This document shows, piece by piece, positions 11,382 to 21,914 of a stretch of 64,000 bases of DNA (its first letter is position 1; each line of letters begins with the position of its first letter). The stretch lies in assembly GCF_005405265.1 (NCBI RefSeq), contig NZ_BJDS01000003.1, positions 1-64,000 on the forward strand, in the 5' to 3' direction. The DNA is from Enterococcus songbeiensis. GTDB lineage: Bacteria > Bacillota > Bacilli > Lactobacillales > Enterococcaceae. The notes below the pieces were generated by a model that saw nothing but the letters and a program-made list of their open reading frames with translations, was not told the DNA's origin and searched no databases. Position numbers and translations under genes: made by a program.

Positions 11382-14300
11382 TTATTCCGGTTTTTTTGTT
11401 TTGTATTTTTCTGCCCGTAATGCTTTAACAAAAGACTGAATTTCTTGCAGCCAGACAATCTCCGACATTTTTTGTGGAATCGTCAGTGTAATCTGCATTT
11501 TTTCATTGCTGACTCCCAATGCCGCTTTCAGCTTCGTTGCCGTCAACGCTTCAAACAATTGCTCAACAGAATATGTTTTCGTTCCCACCTTGCTCAACAC
11601 AAAACGCAACTGCTGCTGTTCCTTGCGAATCGTTTCCAGCAGGGCGCGGTCGCCATCCATCTTGATTTGTCCGATTGTCAGCAAATGAGCCACTTCATCA
11701 GGATACTCACCAAAACGATCTAACAAATCATCTTGAACTTCATCCAACATTTCTTCTGTTTCCAATTCGCGGATTCGTTTGTAAATCTCGATTTTTTGCC
11801 GTTCATCTTCAATATAGGTTCCCGGCAGATAGGCATCGATTCCCAAATCGATTTCCACGGAGGTTTTTTCGGTTTGCGTATTCTTTCCTTGTTTTCGTGC
11901 CACAGCTTCAGACAGCATTTGAGAGTACATATCAAACCCAACGGCATCAATAAAGCCATGCTGCTGTGCTCCCAACAGATTTCCCGCACCACGAATCGAC
12001 AAATCCCGCATTGCAATTTTAAAGCCGGAACCCAATTCCGTAAAATCTTTGATGGCTTGTAGCCGTTTTTCACTGACTTCATTCAATACTTTTTGCTGTT
12101 CATACATAAAGTAGGCATAAGCGACCCGATTTGACCGACCGACACGTCCTCGCAATTGATACAGGGTGGATAAACCCATATAATCAGCATTTTCAACGAA
12201 TAACGTATTGGCATTGGGAATGTCAACACCGGTTTCGATGATGGTGGTAGTGACTAACACGTCATACTGCCCCTCGATAAAATCAAATAGCGTATTTTCT
12301 AATTGAATTTCCGTCATCTGACCATGCGCAAAACCGATTCGAGCATCTGGCACCAGCGCTTGGATTTCATCAACTTTTTTCTCAATTGTAGCAACCCGGT
12401 TGTACAAGTAGAAAACCTGTCCTCCCCGAGCCATTTCTCGCAAAATCGCTTCACGGATTGCACCGGGATTGGTTTCCATCACATAGGTTTGAATGGGGTA
12501 GCGGTTTTCCGGCGGCGTTTCGATGACTGATAAATCACGAACCCCCAGCATCGACATGTGCAACGTACGGGGAATCGGTGTTGCCGTCAACGTCAAGACA
12601 TCGACTTGTGAACGAAGTTGTTTCAACCGTTCCTTATGCTTCACGCCAAAACGCTGTTCCTCATCCACTACCAACAAACCTAAATCAGAAAACTGCACAT
12701 CTTTTGACAATAGACGATGGGTACCCACCACGATATCCACTTGACCGGTCCGTAATTGTTCAATGGTTTCTTCCTGTTGCTTTTTCGTACGGAACCGACT
12801 CAGCAAACCGATATTTACCGGAAACCCTTCAAAACGATCCATCATGGTTTCATAATGCTGTTGCGCCAAAATCGTTGTCGGAACTAAAAAAGCGACCTGT
12901 TTGCTTTCCTTAATGGCTTTAAAAGCTGCCCGCAAAGCTACTTCTGTTTTCCCAAAGCCCACATCGCCGACTAGCAACCGATCCATTGGCTTGGTTTTTT
13001 CCATGTCGTGCTTGATTTCTGCCGTACTCCGCAACTGATCGTCGGTTTCCGTATAAGCAAAGGCATCCTCAAATTCTTGCTGGTACCCGTCATCCGGTCC
13101 AAACGCATACCCTTTTTCTGATTCTCGTTTGGCATACAGTGCAATCAAATCATCTGCGATATCTTCGATTCGACTGGATACTTTGCGTTTTGTTTTGCTC
13201 CATTCACTGCCGCCAAGTTTGTTGATCTTTGGCGTTTTTGATTCAGAAGCTACATATTTTTGGATCAAATTCAACTGAGTGACTGGAATAAATAATTTGT
13301 CCTCGTTTTGGTACACAATCGTGAGGTAATCTTGATGGACACCGTCGACTTCCAACGTCTGCATCCCGATAAATTTCCCAATCCCATGATTGGCATGAAC
13401 GACAAAATCCCCGGGCTTCAATTCATTGTAGCTTTTTAGTCGTTCGGCATTGGAAATCGTCTGCCGCCGCGCACGTTTTTTCTTGACCTTTTGAAAAATC
13501 TCTTTTTCCGTCACTACCACTAACCGATCCTGTGGCAATTCAAATCCGCTTTGTAGACTCCCTTGGATGATTTGGGTACGTCCGGTTATTATTTTGTTGG
13601 CCGCTGCCTGCACCGCATAAATTTCATGGTCACGAAAATCATTTTCCATTTTTTGTGCGCGTTCAGCATCTGCCACCACAAAAATCACTGTCTGTTGTTG
13701 TTTTTCCCAACGGTCGATTTCTGCTTTTAACAAACCGATTTGGCTGAAAAATTGTTGCATCGGGCGGTATTGAAAATTATGGATTGCTTGAAAGCGCAGA
13801 TTTCCCATTCCTTTTTGGAACAACGCAAAAAACGTAGTGACAAAATTTTCTTTTTGGAAAAATTGATGACTGTCACTGCCAAAATGTTGTTCAGAAAAGA
13901 CCCGCAGCTCTTCGATTCGTTGCGTCTGCCATTCTGCTTCTTCCCGTTCGATTTCCCGATTTGTTTCCATAATTCGGGGATAATCGTCCACAAACAACAG
14001 ACTGTCAGGCAGAAAGTAATCTGCTACTGTATGCTCTTCTTCGTACAACAAATCTGCATAGTAGTTCGCATTTTCTCCCGGCAAATTTTCTTGCCAAGAA
14101 GCCGCTAATTGACCAAAATAATCTGTTAAAAATTCCTTGTCTGTGGCTTCTTTCGTAACGGCCAAACGTTTTTTCAGAACTTCCTCCAGCCGCTGCCGCC
14201 CGTGAGCCATATCGGCTTCTGAAAAAACCAATTCAGTGGTCGGCGTAATCGTGACCTGCTCCACATTGCCCACAGATCGTTGCGTCTCCACGTCAAAATA

Positions 14301-14906
14301 GCGCATTGAATCGATTTCGACATCAAACAATTCAATACGGATTGGATATTCAGAGGTGATGGGATAAATATCAAGGATACTACCGCGAATACTGAATTCG
14401 CCGGGTTTTCCAATCATACTTTGGCGCTCATAGCCCATTAAAAGCAAAGTTTGCGGCAATTTTTCCAGTGCAAGTTCTGTGCCGATGTTCCAATGAAGCT
14501 GGTACTCCCGCCAGGTTTGCGGATCAGGTAATAATTTTCGTAGAGCCGCTACCGGTACGACGTAAATTCCTTTTTTTTGCTGACTGACCGCATTTAAGGT
14601 TTCTACTCGTTCCGCCCGAGCTTCTGGAGAAGAAAATGCCATCTCCGCCGACAACACTTCGTCCACCGGAAAGAGGTAAACATTCTCTTCCAAGTTACGT
14701 AAATCTTCCGTTATCTGATTGGCATAGTACAGATTAGGTGTGACCAAAATAATTTGTTTTTGAAATTTTTGATACGTTCCAAGAATTGCCAACGTTTTTG
14801 CCGAACCGGATAATCCCGTCAGCAATTGCCGCTTGGCTTGTTGCTTGATTTGTTCCTGCCACTGATTGATCAGCGGCGTTTGGTTCATAACATCAACCAA
14901 GTTCAT
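11382..14906 (-). CDS. mfd: Transcription-repair coupling factor Mfd
   Basis: SF2 translocase that removes RNA polymerase stalled at DNA lesions and recruits UvrA. The 1174-residue protein has the UvrB-like N-terminal module, the RNA polymerase-interaction domain, then the RecG-like motor with Walker A GDVGFGKT (about residue 645) and DEEQ box (LLVVDEEQRFG, about 740), a TRG region and a C-terminal UvrA-binding-type domain. Length is standard. It follows pth with a 151-nt gap that contains small hairpins but no clear terminator, so pth and mfd are probably co-transcribed. Confidence 0.98.
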   Translation of the reverse strand: MNLVDVMNQTPLINQWQEQIKQQAKRQLLTGLSGSAKTLAILGTYQKFQKQIILVTPNLYYANQITEDLRNLEENVYLFPVDEVLSAEMAFSSPEARAERVETLNAVSQQKKGIYVVPVAALRKLLPDPQTWREYQLHWNIGTELALEKLPQTLLLMGYERQSMIGKPGEFSIRGSILDIYPITSEYPIRIELFDVEIDSMRYFDVETQRSVGNVEQVTITPTTELVFSEADMAHGRQRLEEVLKKRLAVTKEATDKEFLTDYFGQLAASWQENLPGENANYYADLLYEEEHTVADYFLPDSLLFVDDYPRIMETNREIEREEAEWQTQRIEELRVFSEQHFGSDSHQFFQKENFVTTFFALFQKGMGNLRFQAIHNFQYRPMQQFFSQIGLLKAEIDRWEKQQQTVIFVVADAERAQKMENDFRDHEIYAVQAAANKIITGRTQIIQGSLQSGFELPQDRLVVVTEKEIFQKVKKKRARRQTISNAERLKSYNELKPGDFVVHANHGIGKFIGMQTLEVDGVHQDYLTIVYQNEDKLFIPVTQLNLIQKYVASESKTPKINKLGGSEWSKTKRKVSSRIEDIADDLIALYAKRESEKGYAFGPDDGYQQEFEDAFAYTETDDQLRSTAEIKHDMEKTKPMDRLLVGDVGFGKTEVALRAAFKAIKESKQVAFLVPTTILAQQHYETMMDRFEGFPVNIGLLSRFRTKKQQEETIEQLRTGQVDIVVGTHRLLSKDVQFSDLGLLVVDEEQRFGVKHKERLKQLRSQVDVLTLTATPIPRTLHMSMLGVRDLSVIETPPENRYPIQTYVMETNPGAIREAILREMARGGQVFYLYNRVATIEKKVDEIQALVPDARIGFAHGQMTEIQLENTLFDFIEGQYDVLVTTTIIETGVDIPNANTLFVENADYMGLSTLYQLRGRVGRSNRVAYAYFMYEQQKVLNEVSEKRLQAIKDFTELGSGFKIAMRDLSIRGAGNLLGAQQHGFIDAVGFDMYSQMLSEAVARKQGKNTQTEKTSVEIDLGIDAYLPGTYIEDERQKIEIYKRIRELETEEMLDEVQDDLLDRFGEYPDEVAHLLTIGQIKMDGDRALLETIRKEQQQLRFVLSKVGTKTYSVEQLFEALTATKLKAALGVSNEKMQITLTIPQKMSEIVWLQEIQSFVKALRAEKYKTKKPE

Positions 14907-15057
14907 TGTTTTGCCCCTCGTTCATTTTAATGTATGCCATTTTCTTACTAGAAAATGACGTTTGATTTTCTCTACATATATCATTCTGCTAGACCACTTG
15001 GTAAAAGTGGAACTGAAATTCGTGTTTATTATATAGTAATAAAATTTCTGTGTCTGT

Positions 15058-15627
15058 TTAATTAAAGTGGTTCATCGTTGCGGTGAAGTCTTGGTTTTCC
15101 AGGTAAAATTCACAGGCTGCCACCGCTTTGTCAATGCTGGCTGCAATCGTTGGCAGATCTTCTTTGGCAAAGGGACTCAAGACGTGATTCACTACAGTCA
15201 TTCCTGCACGTGGTCGGTCGATCCCGATTTTCACACGATCAAAAACAGTGGTGCCTAAATGAGAAATCAGACTCTTCATTCCATTATGTCCCCCCGCACT
15301 ACCCTTTTGTCGCAGTCGAATTTTTCCTAGCGCCAAATCCAAATCATCGTAAACAACCACCAACTCTTCAGGAAGAATGCCATAATAGGTCATCAGCGGT
15401 CCAACAGCACGACCAGAATCATTCATAAATGTTTGAGGCTTCACAAGAAATACTTTTTCTCCATTACTAAAAAAGTCGGCGATTTCCGCTTCGAAAGGAC
15501 TTGTTTTAAAGCTGATCTGCTGTTTCTTTGCCAACTGGTCAACTGTCATAAAGCCGACATTATGTTTTGTCATTTCATATTTTTTTCCGGGATTTCCCAA
15601 CCCGACAATCATTTTCATAAAACACAT
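15058..15627 (-). CDS. pth: Peptidyl-tRNA hydrolase
   Basis: Releases peptidyl moieties from prematurely dropped peptidyl-tRNA. The 189-residue protein has the family start [21 protein letters not shown], the catalytic His in the TKHNVG segment and the conserved YDDLDL and GSAGGHNG motifs. The reading frame offers ATG codons at residues 1, 4 and 6. The family usually starts at [11 protein letters not shown] (residue 4, 15618), but a GAAGAG element lies closer to the first ATG. It heads the pth-mfd-flippase-rqcP unit. Confidence 0.95.
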   Translation of the reverse strand: MCFMKMIVGLGNPGKKYEMTKHNVGFMTVDQLAKKQQISFKTSPFEAEIADFFSNGEKVFLVKPQTFMNDSGRAVGPLMTYYGILPEELVVVYDDLDLALGKIRLRQKGSAGGHNGMKSLISHLGTTVFDRVKIGIDRPRAGMTVVNHVLSPFAKEDLPTIAASIDKAVAACEFYLENQDFTATMNHFN

Positions 15628-15647
15628 TCACTCTTCTCTTCAAACAC

Positions 15648-15690
15648 AAAAGGCTGGACGGTATCACTACCACCCAGTTGTGTCTTTTCT
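15648..15690 (-). other. Hairpin in the pth leader
   Basis: Imperfect inverted repeats CTGG-x2-GGTA/TACC-x2-CCAG lie between the pth promoter and the start codon, so they should be in the 5' untranslated RNA. They are not followed by a T run on the minus strand long enough to call a terminator. Role unknown. Confidence 0.4.
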
Positions 15691-15701
15691 AATTCTAAAA
15701 A

Positions 15702-15710
15702 ATTATAACA
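15702..15710 (-). promoter_or_regulatory. Extended -10 promoter of pth-mfd
   Basis: TGT-TATAAT on the minus strand (-10 at 15702-15707) is a perfect extended -10. No good -35 is present, which is common for this class. Confidence 0.65.
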
Positions 15711-15811
15711 CAGACGAGAAGGTTGTCGTTACCCATAAACCTCTAAATTTTCATTAAACTTTTAAAGAAGCCGCTAAAAATTTGAAAACTGGCAATCCTA
15801 TTATTTCAACA

Positions 15812-15829
15812 TTGTAAGCTTTTACACAA
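15812..15829. promoter_or_regulatory. Rex-like operator upstream of ldh
   Basis: The 18-nt site TTGTAAGCTTTTACACAA matches 11 of the 14 fixed positions of the Rex consensus TTGTGAA-N4-TTCACAA. It lies just upstream of the ldh promoter. Rex senses NADH/NAD+ and commonly controls ldh in Firmicutes. Binding is inferred. Confidence 0.6.
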
Positions 15830-15830
15830 T

Positions 15831-15856
15831 ATAACAGTTAAAAAAACTGTTATAAT
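15831..15856 (+). promoter_or_regulatory. ldh promoter within a palindrome
   Basis: TGT-TATAAT (-10 at 15851-15856) is an extended -10. It is overlapped by a perfect palindrome with 9-bp arms (15831-15839 and 15845-15853) around a 5-nt A spacer, which could be a second operator. Confidence 0.6.
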
Positions 15857-15922
15857 TTCAAGCGTATTAGATGACAGTCACAAGGAGAAATGGTACGATT
15901 GTGTAGGATAGAACAAATCTGA

Positions 15923-16937
<1,015 letters not shown>

Positions 16938-16939
<2 letters not shown>

Positions 16940-16978
16940 AAAAATAGGGCTCATCCATTCGATGGGTCCTATTTTTTC
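16938..16978 (+). terminator. Terminator after ldh
   Basis: Inverted repeat with AAATAGG/CCTATTT and CATCCAT/GATGGG-type arms followed by a T run. Confidence 0.85.
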
Positions 16979-17073
16979 TTTTTTCACTTTCTAATTAACC
17001 ACCAATTATTACATTAAGGTTTTCTAAGTTTATCTTTAGTTTCAAGCATTATATTCGTTTTTTTTCTTTAATG

Positions 17074-17082
17074 TGCTATCAT
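17074..17082 (+). promoter_or_regulatory. Extended -10 promoter of the L,D-transpeptidase gene
   Basis: TGC-TATCAT (-10 at 17077-17082), about 50 nt upstream of the start codon, with a poor -35. Confidence 0.45.
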
Positions 17083-17134
17083 AAATTTACATATTTTGAT
17101 ATTCAATTTAAATCTACTTAGAGGAGCATTCTTA

Positions 17135-18535
17135 ATGACCAGAGCATCGCGCCATAAATCACATAGTAAAACCATTATTTTCGTCATCCTAGGTCTAATC
17201 GTCGCAATTTCTGCGGGCTATTTTATTCGTGGAAATCATTACGCCGAACGTTTTTTGCCCAACACAACAATTAATGATGTGGACATCAGCAATTTAACGG
17301 TTACTGCAGCAAACAAGAAGCTGAAGGGAAATGCCGACGAGCAGGAGTTTTCGATTACAGACGATGGTCAGGTTTGGAAAAGTCTCAAAAAGACCCAATT
17401 AGGTTTAAAAACGGATTATACTTCTGAGCTGAATAAAGTTCTTTCTTCTCAAAACCAATGGACTTGGGGTGTTGCCTATGTCTTTGCTGCTGAGAAAGAT
17501 TCCCTGGACGGCGTTGCCGTAGATGAAGACAAATTAAATCAAGAAATCAGTACATTGGAAACCGAATTGACCGCATTGAATAAAGAGCGGACAGCTACTC
17601 AAGATGCCAAGCTGGATAAAGAGGCCACCGGCTTTAAGATCACTGCCGAAGTTCAAGGAGATAGCCTAGATACGAAAAAAATTGTTACTGATTTAAAAAA
17701 AGCCGTCAGTTCTTCCGAAGATTCGTTGGAATTAGCGGACTATGTAGAAAAACCAGCCGTTACTTCAACGGATGAGTCCTTGACTAAACAGCTGGATGCT
17801 CTCAATAAAATCGCAACAATCAACGCAACCTACTCTATTAATGGTGAAACGTTCCAAATTCCTACTGAAACGATTATGGACTGGTTGACCTACAAAGATG
17901 AAAAGGCTGCTGTTGATAAAGAAAAAATTCGTAGCTATGTTGCAGATCTCGGAGAGCAATACAACACCAGCACCAATGATTCCACCTTCAACAGTACCAA
18001 ACGCGGAGAAGTTTCCGTTCCTGCCGGTACTTGGAGCTGGACGATCCAAACAGATGCTGAAACGGATGCCCTAGCAGAAGCAATGTTAGCTGGTGAAGAT
18101 TTCACTCGTTCACCGATTGTCCAAGGAAGCACTACTGCAGATCAAGCATTGATTGGTGATACTTATATCGAAGTCGATTTAGAAAACCAACACATGTGGT
18201 ATTACAAAGACGGTGCGGTTGCGTTAGAAACTGACGTCATCACCGGAAAACCAAAGACACCAACTCCCGCTGGCGTGTTCTATGTTTGGAACAAAGAACG
18301 CAACGCCACCTTGAAAGGGCAAAACGACGATGGATCCGATTATGCAAGTCCCGTTGACTACTGGTTGCCTATTGATTGGACCGGTGTGGGTATTCATGAT
18401 TCTGATTGGCAAACTTCTTACGGTGGTGACTTGTGGAAAACCCGTGGTTCTCACGGCTGTGTCAACACACCACCAAGTGTAATGAAAGAATTGTACGGTT
18501 TAGTTTCAGAAGGAACTCCAGTTATCGTCTTTTAG
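17135..18535 (+). CDS. ldt: L,D-transpeptidase (Ldtfm-type)
   Basis: Cross-links peptidoglycan stems through 3-3 bonds outside the membrane. In E. faecium Ldtfm this bypasses the penicillin-binding proteins. The ATG at 17135, preceded by GAGGAG, gives 466 residues, exactly the Ldtfm length. It has an N-terminal signal anchor (about 13-33), a PG_binding_4-type middle domain, and a C-terminal YkuD domain. The active site reads His421, Ser439-His440-Gly441-Cys442 (SHGCVNTPP), the same numbering as in Ldtfm. Upstream in-frame codons (from 17096) lack support. Monocistronic with its own promoter and terminator. Confidence 0.95.
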   Translation: MTRASRHKSHSKTIIFVILGLIVAISAGYFIRGNHYAERFLPNTTINDVDISNLTVTAANKKLKGNADEQEFSITDDGQVWKSLKKTQLGLKTDYTSELNKVLSSQNQWTWGVAYVFAAEKDSLDGVAVDEDKLNQEISTLETELTALNKERTATQDAKLDKEATGFKITAEVQGDSLDTKKIVTDLKKAVSSSEDSLELADYVEKPAVTSTDESLTKQLDALNKIATINATYSINGETFQIPTETIMDWLTYKDEKAAVDKEKIRSYVADLGEQYNTSTNDSTFNSTKRGEVSVPAGTWSWTIQTDAETDALAEAMLAGEDFTRSPIVQGSTTADQALIGDTYIEVDLENQHMWYYKDGAVALETDVITGKPKTPTPAGVFYVWNKERNATLKGQNDDGSDYASPVDYWLPIDWTGVGIHDSDWQTSYGGDLWKTRGSHGCVNTPPSVMKELYGLVSEGTPVIVF

Positions 18536-18541
18536 TTTACT

Positions 18542-18578
18542 AAAAATGGTTCTCGCAAAATTGCGAGAACCATTTTTT
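18542..18578. terminator. Bidirectional terminator between the L,D-transpeptidase gene and yebC
   Basis: Perfect inverted repeat AAAATGGTTCTCGCAA/TTGCGAGAACCATTTT with T runs on both sides, serving the convergent genes. Confidence 0.9.
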
Positions 18579-19303
18579 TATTCTTCAACAGAAGTAAATA
18601 CTTCCGATACATCATCGTCATCTTCCAGCTTGTCGATTAACTGGTCTAACTGTGCTTTTTGATCTTCGGCTAAAACAATCGTTGTTTGTGGAATCATGGT
18701 TAATTCGGCTTGCGCCAACTTAAAGCCGTCTTTTTCTAATTGATCACGGACTGTAACAAAATCTTCCGGTGCAGTATAGATTTCAAAAACTTCCGCCGAA
18801 GTAATCAAGTCTTCTGCTCCAGCTTCCAACACGTCTTCAAACATCGTGTCTTCATCGACTGTCAACCCTTCCCGTTCAATGGCAATATACCCTTTGCGAT
18901 CAAACAAATAGCTGACAGAACCTGTTTCACCTAGACTCCCCCCGTTTCGAGTAAAGGCGACACGAACATTGGTGGCTGTCCGATTGCGGTTGTCCGTCAA
19001 CGTGTGCACAAGAATCGCCACGCCGCCGGGTCCATAACCTTCATAGCTTACTTCATCATAATTTGCACTTTCTGCTGCACTGGTGGCTTTTTTGATAGCA
19101 CGATCTACGTTATCGTTGGGCATATTGGCTGCCTTCGCCTTATCTACTACCAGACGCAAAGCAGGATTCATCGTCGGGTCAGGACCACCTGATTTGGCTG
19201 CCATATAGATTTCACGGGAAAGTTTTTGAAATATTTTTCCCCGTTTTGCATCCTGTGCATTTTTTCTGCCTTGAATGTTGTTCCATTTTGAGTGTCCTGA
19301 CAT
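18578..19303 (-). CDS. yebC: YebC/PmpR family protein
   Basis: A 241-residue member of the YebC/TACO1 family, starting [20 protein letters not shown] as the family does. Members were long called transcription regulators; recent work on the family supports a role in translation of difficult (proline-rich) stretches. AAGGAGG precedes the ATG. It stands alone with a promoter at 19358-19385. The stop codon lies at the edge of the shared terminator. Confidence 0.95.
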   Translation of the reverse strand: MSGHSKWNNIQGRKNAQDAKRGKIFQKLSREIYMAAKSGGPDPTMNPALRLVVDKAKAANMPNDNVDRAIKKATSAAESANYDEVSYEGYGPGGVAILVHTLTDNRNRTATNVRVAFTRNGGSLGETGSVSYLFDRKGYIAIEREGLTVDEDTMFEDVLEAGAEDLITSAEVFEIYTAPEDFVTVRDQLEKDGFKLAQAELTMIPQTTIVLAEDQKAQLDQLIDKLEDDDDVSEVFTSVEE

Positions 19304-19357
19304 AAAATTTCCTCCTTCATGCGCCTGCTTCGAAAAAGCGGGACTGACTACTTCTCT

Positions 19358-19385
19358 ATTGTATAACTTTATTGAAAATTTTCAA
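19358..19385 (-). promoter_or_regulatory. Promoter of yebC
   Basis: On the minus strand TTGAAA (19380-19385) and TACAAT (19358-19363) are 16 nt apart. Confidence 0.65.
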
Positions 19386-19406
19386 ATTTCTCCTACAACT
19401 CGTGAT

Positions 19407-19901
19407 TTATCGTTTTTTTCGCCAGCTCACAACCAGCAACACCAGTAGAACACCTGTCAACGCACCGGCAGAATCCAAGAGGATATCTTGAAACAACGGG
19501 GTACGTCCCCCAGTCAGCATTTGATGGTATTCATCCAAGCCGGCATAACCAGTTGCCGCTAACCAGGCAAAAAAAGCACTCCACCAAATAGATTTCATTT
19601 TATAAAACAAGGCCAGACAAAAACTGCCCGCCATCACAAAATACGTCAGAAAATGCGCCCCTTTGCGGATAAAAAACTCTACAAAAGAAAAGTATCCTTC
19701 CGATTGAATACTGACTTCGCTGCCGGCATACATAAACTGAATCCCAGATAGCTGTTCCTTGAATGGTTCATTTTTCAATACTTTTGACAGCAGACCAATC
19801 TGCGACTGCTGTTGGTAAGTTTGTGACGAACTGTAAAAAAGAATCGCAATCACCACTAAACCAATCACTAAATAAAAATTAGGATTTTTCCAAATACGCA
19901 T
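19407..19901 (-). CDS. VanZ-like membrane protein
   Basis: A 164-residue protein with four hydrophobic segments and the VanZ-family features RKGAHFLTYFVMAG and DEYHQMLTGGRTPLFQDIL. VanZ itself gives low-level teicoplanin resistance, but most chromosomal members have no known role. The ATG at 19901 is preceded by AAGGGAAGGG; an upstream extension of 45 residues overlaps the divergent pepF promoter and is unlikely. It is divergent from pepF. Confidence 0.85.
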   Translation of the reverse strand: MRIWKNPNFYLVIGLVVIAILFYSSSQTYQQQSQIGLLSKVLKNEPFKEQLSGIQFMYAGSEVSIQSEGYFSFVEFFIRKGAHFLTYFVMAGSFCLALFYKMKSIWWSAFFAWLAATGYAGLDEYHQMLTGGRTPLFQDILLDSAGALTGVLLVLLVVSWRKKR

Positions 19902-19976
19902 GAATTCCCTTCCCTTCGTGCCTACTATCTTACCATGTTTCTCTCTTTTTGAAAAAGGACAATCTATTTTTACTTG

Positions 19977-19985
19977 TGCTATACT
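19977..19985 (+). promoter_or_regulatory. Extended -10 promoter of pepF
   Basis: TGC-TATACT (-10 at 19980-19985), 35 nt before the pepF start codon. Confidence 0.55.
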
Positions 19986-20019
19986 AAAGAAGATATCTAA
20001 TCGAAAGGGGTCTTTTTTT

Positions 20020-21816
20020 ATGAAGTATGCAATCAATTGGGATCTTGATACGATTTTCCCTGGCGGAAGCGCATCTCCTGAATTGCAACAACGTTTAACA
20101 AAATTATCCGAGGAGTTAACAAGCTATGGGGATGCTGTACAGCAATTTGATGCGACAGCAGACCAGCTAGCAACAATCATGCAACAGCAAGAAGTCATCA
20201 CCAACGGCTTCTCTCAATGCGGCTCATTTATCAATGCCCTGCTTTCTGCGGATGTAAATGATGCAAAAGCGAAAATTCTAAGCGGACAGCTTTCTGATTT
20301 GCGTCCTCGTTTCCAATTAACAGCAACAATTTTAGCGAAAAAATTGACAGAACTTTCTGATGAAAGCTTTCAAACATTGCTTACTTCAGAAGCCTTGCAA
20401 CCCATCGCTTTTCGTTTGAAGGAAACTCGTCGTGAAGGACAGGAACAACTTTCAGAAGCAGAGGAAAACATCATCAACACACTTTCTCTTGATGGTTTGG
20501 AAGCTTGGAGCCAACATTACGACACCCTTGTCGCAACCATCGAGATTCCTTTCACCCAAGCAGATGGAACCACAGTAAACCTATCAGCAGGACAAGCTTT
20601 CAATAAAATGATGGGCGATCCTGATGCGGCTGTTCGTCAGCAATTATTTGACACTTGGGAAAAAATTTGGGGAGAAAAAGCAGATCTTTTCAGCGATACA
20701 TTGAACCACTTAGACGGGTTCCGTCTTTCCACCTATAAACTTCACAGTGTGGATGATTATTTGAAACAACCGTTGGAATACAATCGCTTGAAAAAAGAAA
20801 CCCTTGATGTCATGTGGGATACTGTTCAAAAAAACAAACAACCGATTATTGATTACCTAACTCGTAAAGCACAGCTATTCGGGAAAGAAAAAATGGCATG
20901 GCAAGACCAAGACGCCCCAATCATTTTAGGAAACATGGAAGAACGGACCTTCAGCTTTGATGAAGCCGCAGCTTTTATCATTGAGAATTTCCATAAATTC
21001 AGTCCTAAAATGTCTAGCTTTGCCAAAAAAGCCTTTGAAAAAAGCTGGATTGAAGCCGAAGATCGTCCTGGCAAACGTCCTGGCGGTTACTGCACGGAAT
21101 TACCAGAAACCCAAGAATCTCGAATCTTTATGACTTACAGCAACTCTGTCAATGAAGTCGCAACTTTGGCACATGAACTAGGCCATGCGTTTCACAGTAG
21201 CGTAATGTGGGACCTGCCTGCATTAAACCGTGACTATGCCATGAACGTTGCCGAAACAGCCAGCACTTTCGCAGAATTGATCGTGGCTGATGCAACCTTG
21301 AAGGAAGCCAAAACCAAAGAAGAAAAGATTAATTTATTGGATACAAAAATGCAAAACGCAATTGCGATGTTCATGAATATCCATGCCCGTTATATTTTTG
21401 AAAATCATTTCTACCAAGCACGACAAAAAGGATTGGTTTCTACCGATGAAATCACTGAGATGATGGTTAATGCCCAAAAAGAAAGCTACCAAAACGGTCT
21501 AGCCAATTACCATCCTCATTTCTGGGCAGCAAAATTGCACTTCTTTATCGATGATGTGCCGTTTTACAACTTCCCATACACCTTTGGTTATCTATTCAGC
21601 ATGGGAATCTATGCGTATGCTACCAAGCAAGGCACCAGCTTTGAAGATGCCTATATCGCTTTATTGCGAGACACTGCATCAATGACTACCGAAGAACTTG
21701 CTGAAAAACATCTACAAGTCGATTTGACAAAACCAGACTTCTGGCAAGCAGGAATCGACATGGTCTTAAAAGACGTAGCAACCTTCATGGAACTGACAGA
21801 AGACTATGTAAAATAG
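20020..21816 (+). CDS. pepF: Oligoendopeptidase F (M3 family)
   Basis: Cytoplasmic zinc peptidase that cleaves medium-size oligopeptides. The 598-residue protein carries HELGH at 385-389 with the third ligand expected in the downstream helix around NVAETASTFAE. The ATG at 20020 is preceded by AAAGGGG; the reading frame extends 40 residues upstream but that part overlaps the promoter. Its length and the ending match the PepF/M3B clade. Monocistronic with a terminator at 21825-21862. Confidence 0.96.
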   Translation: MKYAINWDLDTIFPGGSASPELQQRLTKLSEELTSYGDAVQQFDATADQLATIMQQQEVITNGFSQCGSFINALLSADVNDAKAKILSGQLSDLRPRFQLTATILAKKLTELSDESFQTLLTSEALQPIAFRLKETRREGQEQLSEAEENIINTLSLDGLEAWSQHYDTLVATIEIPFTQADGTTVNLSAGQAFNKMMGDPDAAVRQQLFDTWEKIWGEKADLFSDTLNHLDGFRLSTYKLHSVDDYLKQPLEYNRLKKETLDVMWDTVQKNKQPIIDYLTRKAQLFGKEKMAWQDQDAPIILGNMEERTFSFDEAAAFIIENFHKFSPKMSSFAKKAFEKSWIEAEDRPGKRPGGYCTELPETQESRIFMTYSNSVNEVATLAHELGHAFHSSVMWDLPALNRDYAMNVAETASTFAELIVADATLKEAKTKEEKINLLDTKMQNAIAMFMNIHARYIFENHFYQARQKGLVSTDEITEMMVNAQKESYQNGLANYHPHFWAAKLHFFIDDVPFYNFPYTFGYLFSMGIYAYATKQGTSFEDAYIALLRDTASMTTEELAEKHLQVDLTKPDFWQAGIDMVLKDVATFMELTEDYVK

Positions 21817-21824
21817 TAGCACCT

Positions 21825-21862
21825 AAAAAACGGACCTCAATTTCTGAGATCCGTTTTTTTTG
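21825..21862 (+). terminator. Terminator after pepF
   Basis: AAACGGA-CTCA/TGAG-TCCGTTT inverted repeat followed by eight T. Confidence 0.85.
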
Positions 21863-21868
21863 CATATC

Positions 21869-21897
21869 AAAAAAAGTCGGCGAGATTCGCCGACTTT
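21869..21897 (-). terminator. Terminator after the CHAP hydrolase gene
   Basis: Perfect 11-bp arms AAAGTCGGCGA/TCGCCGACTTT, followed on the minus strand by a T run. Confidence 0.88.
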
Positions 21898-21914
21898 GCA
21901 ATTGATTTCAATGA

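Noticed and set aside
14907-15057. Terminator between pth and mfd
   Set aside because: Small hairpins (CCACTT/AAGTGG, CATTTTC/GAAAATG) are present but neither is followed by a T run on the minus strand.
19370-19395. CodY-like box on the yebC -35 (about 12 of 15)
   Set aside because: The match lies in a self-complementary AT-rich GAAAATTTTC stretch and yebC is not a known CodY target; too likely by chance.
19902-20036. 45-residue N-terminal extension of the VanZ-like protein
   Set aside because: It would overlap the divergent pepF promoter and start region; the ATG at 19901 has its own Shine-Dalgarno.
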